18,030 nt of DNA from DATCZB01 sp035513215 (GTDB taxonomy: Bacteria; Pseudomonadota; Gammaproteobacteria; Steroidobacterales; Rariloculaceae). The stretch is from assembly GCA_035513215.1 (NCBI GenBank), contig DATKCK010000104.1, positions 1 through 18,030 of the forward strand, written 5' to 3'. Both the position numbers and the translations under genes were made by a program. Shown here in pieces: positions 1 to 8,101 of this stretch. The stretch's first letter is position 1. The number at the start of each line of letters is the position of its first letter. Under the pieces are notes generated by a model. The model saw only the letters and a list, made by a program, of their open reading frames with translations. It was not told the DNA's origin and made no database searches.

Positions 1-1223
1 CCCTTTTGCAAGGCTTTGAGCTTCAGCGGGTCTCTCAGAACGGCGCGCCGGAACAGCTCCGGTGCGAAATTCGGAATCCCGGTGAACGCGAGATCCTCGC
101 CCTCGCTGAAGCTGTCGCCGATGTTGATCGTGCCGTGATTATGCAGGCCGATGATGTCCCCGGCGCGCGCCGAAAGCGCCTGCTGCCGCTCGGCGGCCAT
201 GAACGTGATCGCCTCGCCGACCCGCACCTCGCGGCCGAGCCTCGGCTGGTACAACTTCATGCCGGGCTCGTAGGCGCCCGAGCAAACGCGCATGAACGCG
301 ATGCGATCGCGGTGAGCCGGGTCCATATTGGCCTGAATTTTGAACACGAAGCCGGTCAGCTTTTCCTCGTCGGGATAGACCGTGCGCGTCATCGTCGCTC
401 TCGGCTGCGGAGCGGGCGCATGCTCGACGAAGGCATCGAGAAGCTGCTCGACACCGAAGTTGTGGATCGCGGCGCCGAAAAAGACCGGCGTTTGCCGTCC
501 CGCGAGATAGCGCTCGATATCGAGACTCGCCGTCGCGCCGCGGATCAGATCGATCTCCTCGCCGAGACGATCGACCTCCTCGCCGAGCCGATCCCGCGCC
601 GCCTTCGACGCCTGCCCTTCGATGATATCGACGGCGGAAAGACGGCTGCCGTCCTTACTCTGGTACAGGTGATAACGATCCTCGTAAATGTGAAAAACGC
701 CGCGGAACGCGCGACCCATGCCGACCGGCCAGGTCACGGGCGCGCACTCGATCGCGAGCACGGACTCGATCTCGTCGAGAAGGGCGAGCGGCTCCCGGCC
801 GTCGCGGTCGAGCTTGTTGATGAAGCTCATGATCGGCGTCGTGCGGAGCCGGCAGACCTCCATCAGCTTGATCGTCCGGGACTCCACGCCGCGCGCCGCA
901 TCGATGACCATCAGCGCACTGTCGACGGCCGTCAGCGTGCGATAGGTGTCCTCCGAGAAATCCTCGTGGCCCGGCGTATCGAGCAGGTTGATGATCCTTT
1001 CCTTGTACGGAAACTGCATGACCGATGAGGTGACGGAGATGCCGCGTTCCTGCTCGAGCTTCATCCAGTCCGACGTTGCGTGCCGGGTTGCCTTTCTGCC
1101 CTTGACGGTGCCGGCCAGGGTGATCGCGCCGCCGTAGAGCAGAAGCTTCTCGGTCAGCGTCGTCTTGCCGGCGTCCGGATGCGAGACGATCGCAAACGTC
1201 CGTCGCTCTCGATGCGGTTCCAT
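1..1223 (-). CDS. prfC: Peptide chain release factor 3 (RF3), 3' end cut off by the window
   Basis: This translational GTPase removes RF1/RF2 from the ribosome after peptide release. The reverse strand reads 407 codons from the ATG at 1223 and is still open at base 1, so about 120 C-terminal residues of a family of roughly 525-530 are missing. Visible motifs are the P-loop SHPDAGKTT (residues 14-22), the G3 motif DTPGHEDFSEDTYR (from 82) and the G4 motif NKLD (136-139). The phrase FKIQANMDPAHRDR and, near the truncation, TGIPNFAPELFRR are characteristic of RF3 rather than EF-G. An in-frame TGA 21 bases upstream leaves this ATG as the only ordinary start, giving a slightly shorter N-terminus than E. 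coli RF3. No clear Shine-Dalgarno sequence is visible. It is the last gene seen of the pssA-UDG-rimI-prfC cluster, 21 bp after rimI. Confidence 0.95.
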   Translation of the reverse strand, partial: MEPHRERRTFAIVSHPDAGKTTLTEKLLLYGGAITLAGTVKGRKATRHATSDWMKLEQERGISVTSSVMQFPYKERIINLLDTPGHEDFSEDTYRTLTAVDSALMVIDAARGVESRTIKLMEVCRLRTTPIMSFINKLDRDGREPLALLDEIESVLAIECAPVTWPVGMGRAFRGVFHIYEDRYHLYQSKDGSRLSAVDIIEGQASKAARDRLGEEVDRLGEEIDLIRGATASLDIERYLAGRQTPVFFGAAIHNFGVEQLLDAFVEHAPAPQPRATMTRTVYPDEEKLTGFVFKIQANMDPAHRDRIAFMRVCSGAYEPGMKLYQPRLGREVRVGEAITFMAAERQQALSARAGDIIGLHNHGTINIGDSFSEGEDLAFTGIPNFAPELFRRAVLRDPLKLKALQK

Positions 1224-1244
1224 CGGCGAAGACGGGAGGCTTCG

Positions 1245-1718
1245 TCAGTCTGACGAGGCGAGCGACAGGGAAAGGACGACGGCATTCTCGCGCCCTTCAC
1301 TTGCCTGATAATAGGCTGGCCGAATCCCGATCTCTTCGAAACCCGCCGAAAGATATAGCTTGATGGCAGCGCGATTCGACGGCCGGACCTCGAGAAGCAC
1401 CTGCTTGACGTTGGCGTCCTCCGCCTTGAACAGCAGCGCGTTCAGGAGCCTGCGTCCGTAGCCGAGCCGCCGCCAAGCCGGGTGCACGCAAAGATTGAGA
1501 ACGTGCGCCTCGGCGGCCGCGATCGACATGATCGCGTAGCCAGATACCTTGCCACCGGCTTCGAGCACGAGACTGTAGTAACCGGCGAGCAGGCAGTCGC
1601 GGAAGACGGCCCGGCTCCACGGATAGTCGTACGCCGCCTGCTCGACGAGCTGGACGCCGTTGAGATCGGCCGCCTGCATCGGCCTGATACAGGTTTCGGG
1701 AGCGATCGCTGCGATCAT
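1245..1718 (-). CDS. rimI: Ribosomal protein bS18 alanine N-acetyltransferase (GNAT family)
   Basis: This 157-residue GNAT acetyltransferase is predicted to acetylate the N-terminal alanine of ribosomal protein bS18 using acetyl-CoA. The acetyl-CoA loop is RRLGYG (residues 83-88). The RimI signature LLEVRPSN contains the likely catalytic Glu110, and KLYLSAGFEEIG with Tyr122 and RPAYY follow as in E. coli RimI. The reading frame is open 15 codons further upstream, to 1763. I chose the ATG at 1718 because it overlaps the TGA of the preceding glycosylase gene (ATGA, coupled translation) and gives the usual family length of about 150 residues. The prfC gene follows 21 bp downstream. Another GNAT substrate is possible, but the motif match and the neighbours favour RimI. 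Confidence 0.92.
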   Translation of the reverse strand: MIAAIAPETCIRPMQAADLNGVQLVEQAAYDYPWSRAVFRDCLLAGYYSLVLEAGGKVSGYAIMSIAAAEAHVLNLCVHPAWRRLGYGRRLLNALLFKAEDANVKQVLLEVRPSNRAAIKLYLSAGFEEIGIRPAYYQASEGRENAVVLSLSLASSD

Positions 1719-2446
1719 TGCGTATCCCTGATCAATCGCCTCACCAGACAGAGGTCCTGCCATGCCTTGGCCTTGGCCTCGGGACTCCTGAGCAGATATG
1801 CCGGATGATAAGTGACGACGATCGGAATCCGTTCCGGCCCGAAGGTCAAAGCCTTGCCGCGCAGCCTACCGATAGCTTGATCGGACTGCAATAAATGCTG
1901 GGCGGCGACGCGGCCGACGGCAAGCACGGCCCGCGGCGCGACCAGCTCGATCTGGCGCTCGAGATAGGGCGTGCAGCTCGCCGCTTCGGCGGGCGCCGGG
2001 TCGCGGTTATTCGGCGGCCGGCACTTCAGGATATTCGCGATGTAGACATCCTCGCGGCCGAGGCCGATCGCTCTCAGCATCGCGTTCAAAAGCTTTCCGG
2101 CCCGGCCGACGAAAGGCTCGCCCTGACGGTCCTCGTCCGCGCCCGGCGCTTCGCCAATGACCATCAGATCGGCGTCCCGGCGGCCGACGCCGAACACGGT
2201 CTGCGTTCTGGTCTCGTGAAGCCCGCAGAGCGCGCATGCGCTGACGACGGCCGCGAGTCGGTCCCAGCCGAGGCCCGCGGGGTCCGCGCTCTCGCCCGTG
2301 CCAGCCGTTCCGGCCGCAGGCTCGCGGGCGACCTCAAGCTCACCGGCATCCGGCGGTTCGTCGGCGGCGGGCCCCTCGCGGCCGCGAAGGCGGTAGACGT
2401 CGATGCCGAGAGCCCTGAGATAGCTTTCTCGCGCGGACGAGCTCAT
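1715..2446 (-). CDS. Family 4 uracil-DNA glycosylase with [4Fe-4S] cluster
   Basis: This enzyme removes uracil from DNA to start base-excision repair. The 243-residue protein carries the family 4 motif GEAPGADEDRQGEPFVGRAG (residues 98-117) and the C-terminal motif HPAYLLR (214-220). Four cysteines, C71, C74, C142 and C158, are spaced as expected for the iron-sulfur cluster of this class. The first ~60 residues form a low-complexity Gly/Pro/Ala/Glu-rich extension, common in proteobacterial members and sometimes annotated as related to the SPO1 phage polymerase N-terminus. Its ATG immediately follows the TAA of pssA with no gap, and its TGA overlaps the rimI start, so it is co-translated with both. 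The glycosylase domain call is firm. Confidence 0.93.
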   Translation of the reverse strand: MSSSARESYLRALGIDVYRLRGREGPAADEPPDAGELEVAREPAAGTAGTGESADPAGLGWDRLAAVVSACALCGLHETRTQTVFGVGRRDADLMVIGEAPGADEDRQGEPFVGRAGKLLNAMLRAIGLGREDVYIANILKCRPPNNRDPAPAEAASCTPYLERQIELVAPRAVLAVGRVAAQHLLQSDQAIGRLRGKALTFGPERIPIVVTYHPAYLLRSPEAKAKAWQDLCLVRRLIRDTQ

Positions 2447-3223
2447 TTATCGACCGCGCCGCACGCGTCGCCAGGCCCAGATCGCCGGAGCCGATGCCGC
2501 ATAGACCGCAAACAGGATGAAGGAGACGAGCGGCGGCTCGATCCAGATGACGATGATCACGGTCGGAATGATCAGAAGCCGCGTGTAGCGGACCCGATCT
2601 CCGGGCTGGATGTCCTTGAAGCTCGGATACCTGAATTGCGACATCATCAGTATCGCGAGCGCGGCCGTGATCGCGATGCCCGCGACGAGGGCGACGAGCC
2701 CGTCGATGCCGTATTCCTCGTACGCCGTGCTGACCCAGACCATCGCCGCGATGCATGCCGCCGCGGCCGGGCTCGGCAGGCCCTGGAAGAATCGCCGGTC
2801 GGTCCAGAGCACGTTGCTGTTGAACCGCGCGAGACGAAACGCGGCCGCCGCGACGTAGAGAAATGCGGCCGCTCCGCCGAGCCGTCCCCAGGCGGCGCCG
2901 TATTCGGTCAGCCGCTCGACGCCCCACTGGTAGGTCACGATCGCCGGGGTAATGCCGAATGAGACCATGTCGGCCAGGCTGTCGAACTCCTTGCCGAACT
3001 CGCTCGCCGTGCTCGTCATTCTCGCGACACGCCCGTCGAGCGCATCGAAGAACATTGCGACGAAAATCGCGAGCGCGGCCTGGGTGAAATTGCCGTCGAT
3101 CGCCGCGATGATCGAGAAGAAACCGGCCGCGAGCCCGGCTGTCGTCAGCAGGTTCGGCAGCAGATAGATGCCTCGCCGTCGAAGGGCGCGGCTTTTGCGT
3201 TGCGGTCTGAGGTTCTCGTCCAC
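2447..3223 (-). CDS. pssA: CDP-diacylglycerol--serine O-phosphatidyltransferase
   Basis: This membrane enzyme makes phosphatidylserine from CDP-diacylglycerol and serine, the first committed step to phosphatidylethanolamine. The CDP-alcohol phosphatidyltransferase signature D-x2-D-G-x2-A-R-x8-G-x3-D-x3-D is complete at residues 60-85 (DALDGRVAR, then G77, D81, D85). Several hydrophobic segments follow, including ones near residues 24-42 and 45-60 and a cluster at the C-terminus. The frame is open up to a GTG at 3328 (293 aa). I prefer the GTG at 3223 (258 aa), which gives an N-terminus reading MDENLRPQRK, typical of the family, and leaves about 120 bp for promoters between it and divergent proS. 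No convincing Shine-Dalgarno decides the start. It is the first gene of the minus-strand cluster ending in prfC. Confidence 0.88.
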   Translation of the reverse strand: MDENLRPQRKSRALRRRGIYLLPNLLTTAGLAAGFFSIIAAIDGNFTQAALAIFVAMFFDALDGRVARMTSTASEFGKEFDSLADMVSFGITPAIVTYQWGVERLTEYGAAWGRLGGAAAFLYVAAAAFRLARFNSNVLWTDRRFFQGLPSPAAAACIAAMVWVSTAYEEYGIDGLVALVAGIAITAALAILMMSQFRYPSFKDIQPGDRVRYTRLLIIPTVIIVIWIEPPLVSFILFAVYAASAPAIWAWRRVRRGR

Positions 3224-3342
3224 GGTCGGGATGCTGATGCAAACGCCGATGCGACGCAATCCCCGCGACGGATCTGTGGCGCCGGCGCCGCTGCCGCCGC
3301 TAAAATGCCGCGTCGATCCCGTTGTCACAGCATCTTTGCCTC

Positions 3343-5040
3343 ATGTATCTGAGTCGCCTCCCTGTCACGACCTTCAAGGAAACGCCGGCCGACGCGGAGA
3401 TCGCGAGCCACAAGCTGATGCTGCGCGCGGGTCTCATCCGGCGGCTCGCTTCCGGGCTTTATAGCTGGATGCCGCTCGGCATGCGCGTGCTGAACAAGGT
3501 GGCCGGCGTCGTCCGCGAGGAAATGAATCGCTCCGGTGCGCTCGAAATCATGATGCCGGTCGTGCAACCGGCCGAGCTCTGGCAGGAATCCGGACGCTGG
3601 GAGGCCTACGGCAAGGCGCTGCTCCGTTTCGAGGATCGGCACGAGCGCAGCTTCTGCCTCGGCCCCACGCACGAGGAAGTAATCACCGACATCGCGCGCA
3701 GCGAGCTCAAGAGCTATCGCCAGCTACCCGTCAACTACTATCAGATTCAAACCAAGTTCCGGGACGAGGTGCGGCCGCGCTTCGGCGTGATGCGCTCGCG
3801 CGAGTTCGTGATGAAGGACGCTTACTCCTTTCATCTGGACGAGGAGTCCTTGCGCGAAACCTATCGGCTGATGCGCGAAACCTATCAGCGGATTTTCGAT
3901 CGTCTCCAGCTCGAGTACCGCATCGTCAAGGCCGATACCGGCGAGATCGGCGGCAGCATCTCCGAGGAGTTTCAGGTGCTCGCGGCGTCCGGAGAGGATG
4001 CGATCGCGTTCTCCGACGCGCATGACTTCGCGGCCAACGTCGAGGTGGTCGAGCTGCCGCCGCCGCGGCAGGCGCGCCCCGAGGCGCGCGCCGAAAAGAA
4101 GCTCGTCGAGACGCCGGGCGCGCATACGATAGAGGAGCTCGCGAGCTTCCTCGGCGTGGCGGCCTCGAAATGCCTGAAGACGCTGCTCGTCAGGGGATCG
4201 GAGGCGCCTGCCGTCGCGCTGATCCTGCTCGGGGATCACGAGCTCAATGCGCTGAAGGTGGCAAGACTCCCCGACGTGGCCTCACCGCTGACGATGCTCA
4301 GGGCCGGCGAGGTCGAGCGGGCTGTCGGCTGCGCGCCGGGATCGATCGGCCCGATCGACCTCGAGATCCCCGTCTGGGTCGACCAGTCGGCGGCGCTCGC
4401 AGCGGATTTCGTCTGCGGCGCCAATCGCGAGGGTTTTCACTACACCGGCGTCAACTGGGAGCGCGACGTGCGAGAGCCCCGCGTCGCGGATCTGCGCAAC
4501 GCCGTCGACGGCGATCCGGGGCCTGGCGGCGACCCGCTGACGGTTGCACGCGGAATCGAGGTCGGCCAGATCTTCCAGCTCGGAACCAAGTACAGCGAGT
4601 CGATGAACGCCACGGTGCTCGACCCGGACGGCAAGCCCCGATTCATGCCGATGGGCTGCTACGGCATCGGTGTGACCCGCGTCGTGGCGGCCGCGATCGA
4701 GCAGAACCATGATGGCAAGGGCATCATTTGGCCCGAGGCCATCAGTCCGTTCCACGTGGTACTGATTCCCATCAACATGGACAAGTCGACCCGCGTTCGG
4801 GAAGCTGCCGACGCCCTCTACGCCAGGCTCACCGGGGCAGGCATCGAGGTCGTCGTCGACGACCGGCCGCAGCGGCCAGGCTTCAAGTTCGCCGATGCCG
4901 ATCTCATCGGCTATCCGCATCGGCTCGTGCTGTCGGAGAAGGGGCTCGACGCGGGCGAGCTCGAGTACAAATCCCGTCGCAGCGAGGAGGTCGAAATGCT
5001 TCCGATCGATTTCATCGTCGAGCGCTTGCAGGGGACCTGA
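3343..5040 (+). CDS. proS: Prolyl-tRNA synthetase, bacterial type with editing domain
   Basis: This class II aminoacyl-tRNA synthetase charges tRNA-Pro and edits mischarged Ala-tRNA-Pro. The 565-residue length matches the bacterial (E. coli-like) form. The N-terminus runs from FKETPADAE through a canonical motif 1 region. Next come GPTHEE (108-112), motif 2 (TKFRDEVRPRFGVMRSREF, from 137) and FSDAHDFAANVE. The inserted editing (INS/YbaK-like) domain spans roughly residues 240-390, followed by motif 3 GCYGIGVTR (438-446) and an anticodon-binding C-terminus. The ATG at 3343 was chosen over an upstream TTG at 3322 because family members begin a few residues before FKETPADAE. It is divergent from pssA. 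Its TGA overlaps the next ATG (TGATG), coupling it to the lytic transglycosylase gene. Confidence 0.97.
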   Translation: MYLSRLPVTTFKETPADAEIASHKLMLRAGLIRRLASGLYSWMPLGMRVLNKVAGVVREEMNRSGALEIMMPVVQPAELWQESGRWEAYGKALLRFEDRHERSFCLGPTHEEVITDIARSELKSYRQLPVNYYQIQTKFRDEVRPRFGVMRSREFVMKDAYSFHLDEESLRETYRLMRETYQRIFDRLQLEYRIVKADTGEIGGSISEEFQVLAASGEDAIAFSDAHDFAANVEVVELPPPRQARPEARAEKKLVETPGAHTIEELASFLGVAASKCLKTLLVRGSEAPAVALILLGDHELNALKVARLPDVASPLTMLRAGEVERAVGCAPGSIGPIDLEIPVWVDQSAALAADFVCGANREGFHYTGVNWERDVREPRVADLRNAVDGDPGPGGDPLTVARGIEVGQIFQLGTKYSESMNATVLDPDGKPRFMPMGCYGIGVTRVVAAAIEQNHDGKGIIWPEAISPFHVVLIPINMDKSTRVREAADALYARLTGAGIEVVVDDRPQRPGFKFADADLIGYPHRLVLSEKGLDAGELEYKSRRSEEVEMLPIDFIVERLQGT

Positions 5041-5645
5041 TGCGCCCGCGAATCGGCAACCGCTTGCTTGCGGGCGCTGCCCTGCTCATGGCCTCTGCGC
5101 CGGCCGCGGCGCAACCGGCCAAATACGGCAATCAAAGCGCCGACGACCTCGATCCCGCGCTGCGGTCGGCGCTCGTCGAGGCGATCGCCGCGGCGGACAG
5201 CTTCGAAGATCGTTTCGATGCCGAGGTCTGGCTCACCGATATGTCCCAGCGCCTCGGCGCCAAGGTCCCGAACGTCGAAGAACGGCTACATATTCTGCGC
5301 ACCGTGCACCGGCACGCGACGGCGGCCGATCTCGACCCCGAGCTCGTGCTTGCCGTCATCGATGTCGAAAGCAACTTCGACCGCTTCGCGATCTCGAGCG
5401 CCAACGCGCTCGGCCTCATGCAGGTCATGCCGTTCTGGGTCGAAGAGGTCGGCGAAACGGACATGAACCTGCTGTTCGATATCGAGTTCAACATCCTGCT
5501 CGGCTGCCGCATCCTCAAGTACTATCTCGACATGGAGGACGGCGAGCTGATGCAGGCGCTCGCCCGCTACAACGGCAGCACGGGGCGCCGCTGGTATGGC
5601 GATCGCGTTCTCGATCGCTTGAGGCTGACCTGGTTTCGCAACTGA
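5040..5645 (+). CDS. Secreted lytic transglycosylase, SLT domain
   Basis: This 201-residue exported protein is predicted to cleave the glycan strands of peptidoglycan. An N-terminal signal peptide (basic start, hydrophobic LLAGAALLMASAPAAA, likely cut near AAAQPA at residues 22-27) is followed by an SLT/lysozyme-like domain. The catalytic glutamate is E110 in VIDVESNFD, and the ALGLMQVMP block (123-131) and ALARYNGS (173-180) complete the Slt family signature. The ATG overlaps the proS stop by one base, and linkage of a small Slt gene to proS is familiar from Xanthomonas-like genomes. The ORF extends upstream inside proS, but the signal peptide fixes this start. It converges on the acylphosphatase gene with only 3 bp between stop codons and no visible terminator. 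Confidence 0.92.
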   Translation: MRPRIGNRLLAGAALLMASAPAAAQPAKYGNQSADDLDPALRSALVEAIAAADSFEDRFDAEVWLTDMSQRLGAKVPNVEERLHILRTVHRHATAADLDPELVLAVIDVESNFDRFAISSANALGLMQVMPFWVEEVGETDMNLLFDIEFNILLGCRILKYYLDMEDGELMQALARYNGSTGRRWYGDRVLDRLRLTWFRN

Positions 5646-5648
5646 ACG

Positions 5649-5930
5649 CTAGCGCAGGATCCTGAACCCCTGCTCGATCTCGCCCTGCCATTCCTCGAGC
5701 GTCACGGCCGAGACGCTCGCGGCCGGCGGCCCCTGCCACAACCAACGCGCGAGACTCTCGAGCGCTTCGGGCGCGCCCGAGGCGACGACCTCGACGCTGC
5801 CGTTTGCGAGATTCCGCACCCAGCCGTCAATGCCGAGCTCGCTCGCGCGCTCGGCCGCCGCGGCGCGATAGAAAACGCCCTGCACGCGGCCCTCGACAAT
5901 GCACTTGAACGCGCCATACTCTTCGGTCAT
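5649..5930 (-). CDS. acyP: Acylphosphatase
   Basis: This small enzyme hydrolyses the carboxyl-phosphate bond of acyl phosphates. The 93-residue length is standard. The phosphate-binding loop GRVQGVFYR (residues 14-22) contains the catalytic Arg22, and GWVRNLANGSVE (36-47) contains the catalytic Asn40. The C-terminus ends GFRILR, close to the usual F-x-I-x-x. In-frame TGA and TAG codons lie just upstream of the ATG at 5930, so no longer ordinary start exists. That ATG overlaps the ATG of the divergent arsC (CATG), which leaves no intergenic promoter space. Confidence 0.94.
   Translation of the reverse strand: MTEEYGAFKCIVEGRVQGVFYRAAAAERASELGIDGWVRNLANGSVEVVASGAPEALESLARWLWQGPPAASVSAVTLEEWQGEIEQGFRILR
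5893..5920 (+). promoter_or_regulatory. Weak candidate promoter for arsC-wrbA inside acyP
   Basis: TCGACA (5893-5898, 5 of 6 to TTGACA) and CATACT (5915-5920, 4 of 6 to TATAAT) are 16 bp apart on the plus strand. This would start transcription about 2 bases before the arsC ATG. It lies inside the oppositely oriented acylphosphatase gene because no intergenic space exists. The match is modest and may be chance. Confidence 0.25.
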
Positions 5931-6276
5931 GAAGGCGAAAATCTATCACAACCCGCGCTGCTCGAAGTCGCGCGAGGGCCTAAAGCTGCTCGAGGAACGC
6001 GGTGTCGACATCGACGTCGTCGAGTATCTGAAGACCCCGCCGACCGAAGACGAAATCCGCGATTTGCTCGGACGGCTCGGACTCGAAGCGGCGGACATCG
6101 TGCGCGCGGGAGAGCCGGCGTTCAAGGAATCGGGGCTCTCGCTCGAATCGCCGCCCGAGAAGCTGACCGCGTTGATCGCGAAAGAGCCGATCGTGCTCGA
6201 GCGCCCGATCGTCGTCGTCGGCGACTCGGCGCGAATCGGCCGTCCTCCGGAGCGGATTCTGGAACTGCTTGCTTGA
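5929..6276 (+). CDS. arsC: ArsC-family (YfgD-like) thioredoxin-fold reductase
   Basis: This 115-residue protein belongs to the ArsC/Spx thioredoxin-fold family, usually annotated as glutaredoxin-dependent arsenate reductase. HNPRCSKSRE (residues 7-16) holds the nucleophilic Cys11. ERPIVVV (91-97) and ARIGRPPE (101-108) carry the conserved substrate-side arginines. NPRCSKSR and ARIGRPPE resemble E. coli YfgD more than plasmid ArsC, and no other ars gene is nearby, so arsenate as the physiological substrate is not assured. The ATG at 5929 gives the family N-terminus. An upstream in-frame ATG at 5899 would add ten unsupported residues. It shares four bases (TTGA) with wrbA, a pairing I also know from Pseudomonas. 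Confidence 0.9.
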   Translation: MKAKIYHNPRCSKSREGLKLLEERGVDIDVVEYLKTPPTEDEIRDLLGRLGLEAADIVRAGEPAFKESGLSLESPPEKLTALIAKEPIVLERPIVVVGDSARIGRPPERILELLA

Positions 6277-6872
6277 GCGAAACGCCTTCGATTCTGATCC
6301 TCTACTTCTCGCGCAAGGGCCGAACCGAGGCGCTGGCCCGCGAGATCGCGCGCGGCGTCGAGGGCGAAGGCGCCACCGCCCGGCTTCGCACCGTGCCGCC
6401 CGTCTCTCCGGTCAGCGAAGCGACGGCGGCCGAGGTTCCGGATTCGGGCCCCCCCTATGTCGAGCTCGACGAGCTTGCCCGCTGTGACGGTCTGATCCTC
6501 GGCAGCCCGACGCGCTTCGGCAACATGGCGTCCGCCTTGAAGCATTTTCTCGACACGACCTCGTCTCTGTGGCTGAACGGCGCCCTGGCCGGCAAACCGG
6601 CGGCCGTGTTCACGACGAGCTCGTCCCTGCACGGCGGCCAGGAGAGCACGCTCTTGACCATGGCCTTGCCGCTGATCCACCACGGCATGATCTACGTCGG
6701 CGTGCCGTATACCGAAAGCGCGCTGTTTGCGACGAAAACGGGCGGCTCGCCCTACGGCGCCACGCGCATCACGGCCGACTGGGCCGAAGGGTTCTCCAAC
6801 GACGAGAAGACGGTTGCCCGCGCGCTCGGGTCTCGCGTGGCCTCGATCGCGGCCAGGCTCAGGGACCGATGA
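6273..6872 (+). CDS. wrbA: WrbA-type NAD(P)H:quinone oxidoreductase
   Basis: This 199-residue flavodoxin-fold FMN enzyme is predicted to reduce quinones by two electrons with NAD(P)H, limiting redox cycling. The flavodoxin phosphate loop is in YFSRKGRTEALA (residues 11-22). GSPTRFGNMASALKHFLD (77-94) and SSLHGGQEST (117-126) are WrbA family blocks contacting FMN. Translation appears to start at a TTG (6273) that overlaps the arsC stop as TTGA, indicating coupling. No ATG lies in a suitable place. The 3' end overlaps the convergent hda gene by 14 bp. The linkage arsC-wrbA-hda is familiar from Pseudomonas. Confidence 0.92.
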   Translation: MSETPSILILYFSRKGRTEALAREIARGVEGEGATARLRTVPPVSPVSEATAAEVPDSGPPYVELDELARCDGLILGSPTRFGNMASALKHFLDTTSSLWLNGALAGKPAAVFTTSSSLHGGQESTLLTMALPLIHHGMIYVGVPYTESALFATKTGGSPYGATRITADWAEGFSNDEKTVARALGSRVASIAARLRDR

Positions 6873-7539
6873 CTTCGCGCAACAGCGGAATCGTGACGCG
6901 CCGCTTCTCGGCGAGAGAATGGCGATCGATACGGTCGAGCCAGCCGGTGAGCTGGCCGAGATCGCGACTGACGCGCTGCAGCAGATAGCTCACGGCGGCC
7001 GTGTCGAGCGACAGGCCCCGCTCGCGCGCATGGACGAAAACGGCGGCTTCGAGATCCTCGTCGCCGAGATACTCCAGACGATAGAGCGCCATCGACGCGG
7101 CGCGCGAGACGAGATCCGGCAGATCGAAGCCGCACTCGCGCGGCGGCGCATTGCCGGTAACGATCAGACCCCCGCGTTGCAGGCGCGAGTCGAACAGCGA
7201 GAACAGCGCCGCTTCCCAGGCGGCGAGGCCGGACACGCGATGCATATCGTCGAGCGCGATCAGGTCCAGCGCTTCGAGCTCGGCGACGATGCCGGGATCG
7301 TCGCCTTTGTCCGGCGCGAGATACATCGCCGTCGAGCCCCTTTCGCCGGCTTCGCGGCAGGCGGCCGCGAGCAGGTGGGTCTTGCCGGTGTGGCGCGAGC
7401 CGAAGAGCCAGATCGATTCGGGACGCTCGCGCGAGGCGACGGCCCTGACGTGCTCGAGCGCGTGTCCGTTCGGTCCCGCCACGAAGCTCGTGAACGCGGC
7501 ATGGGCTTTGAGCTTCAGCGCGAGCGGAAGCTGTGACAT
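6859..7539 (-). CDS. hda: DnaA regulatory inactivator Hda
   Basis: Hda is an AAA+ DnaA paralogue that, bound to the loaded beta clamp, stimulates ATP hydrolysis by DnaA and so limits re-initiation of replication. The 226-residue protein starts with a clamp-binding motif QLPLAL (residues 3-8). It then shows Walker A GSRHTGKT (47-54), Walker B LIALDD (93-98), VTGNAPP (127-133, sensor I region) and LVSRAA (143-148). It ends with TIPLLREVI, matching the C-terminus of E. coli Hda. It lacks the DnaA DNA-binding domain, as expected. It lies 7 bp downstream of the phosphatidyltransferase gene and converges with wrbA, overlapping it by 14 bp. Confidence 0.94.
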   Translation of the reverse strand: MSQLPLALKLKAHAAFTSFVAGPNGHALEHVRAVASRERPESIWLFGSRHTGKTHLLAAACREAGERGSTAMYLAPDKGDDPGIVAELEALDLIALDDMHRVSGLAAWEAALFSLFDSRLQRGGLIVTGNAPPRECGFDLPDLVSRAASMALYRLEYLGDEDLEAAVFVHARERGLSLDTAAVSYLLQRVSRDLGQLTGWLDRIDRHSLAEKRRVTIPLLREVIGP

Positions 7540-7546
7540 CGGCGCG

Positions 7547-8101
7547 TCAGGCGACGCTGGCGCGCCGGCGTGCCCGCTTCGACCAGATCAGGACGTAGGT
7601 CAGGCCGCTGCTCAAGCTCGTAAAGATGACCAGGGCGCCGAGCAGAGTCAGCCACCAGAAGCCCGGCTGTCCCCACTCGGCCTGCGTGATGGTCAGAATG
7701 ATAAAGCCGAGCTGACAGACCGTGTTGAGCTTGCTGATCAGCACGGGCTCGCCCTCGAGCTTGCCGCCCATCTTCTGGTAGGCGAGCGCGCCGCCGACGA
7801 TGACGACGTCGCGCAGCACGACGATCGCGGTCAGGCCGAGCGGCACGAGGCCGAGCGACGTCAGGGTCAGGAAGGTCGAGACGACGAGCAGCTTGTCGGC
7901 CGCGGGATCCAGCAGGCTGCCGAGCCGCGAGCGCCAGTCGAATGTTCTTGCCAGGAACCCGTCGACGCCGTCGGACAACCCGGCGACGACGATCAGTACG
8001 AGCGCGACGGTGTACTCGGCTGCAAACAGAGCCGCCACGAGCGGCACGATCAGCAGGATGCGCACGATGCAGATGGCGTTCGGAATGAAGCTCAGGCTCA
8101 T
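7547..8101 (-). CDS. CDP-alcohol phosphatidyltransferase, PgsA/cardiolipin-synthase-like
   Basis: This 184-residue integral membrane protein is predicted to transfer a phosphatidyl group from CDP-diacylglycerol to an alcohol. The signature is complete: SDGVDGFLAR (residues 43-52), then GSLLDPAADK, giving D-G-x2-A-R-x8-G-x3-D-x3-D. Hydrophobic segments lie near 9-41, 72-86, 88-105 and 130-172. The start at 8101 overlaps the stop of the DUF2066 gene (ATGA). The much longer open frame to 8587 is an antisense-like shadow inside that gene. Its order between DUF2066 and hda recurs in Xanthomonas-like genomes, where it is distinct from housekeeping pgsA, so the acceptor (glycerol-3-phosphate or phosphatidylglycerol) is uncertain. 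Confidence 0.87.
   Translation of the reverse strand: MSLSFIPNAICIVRILLIVPLVAALFAAEYTVALVLIVVAGLSDGVDGFLARTFDWRSRLGSLLDPAADKLLVVSTFLTLTSLGLVPLGLTAIVVLRDVVIVGGALAYQKMGGKLEGEPVLISKLNTVCQLGFIILTITQAEWGQPGFWWLTLLGALVIFTSLSSGLTYVLIWSKRARRRASVA

Noticed and set aside
6..1028. A 340-residue plus-strand open frame at the left end
   Set aside because: It is the antisense shadow of prfC, whose GTPase motifs are clear on the minus strand.
3301..3306. TAAAAT as a -10 box for proS
   Set aside because: It is 5 of 6 to consensus, but no -35 or TG extension accompanies it, so it is not strong enough to list.
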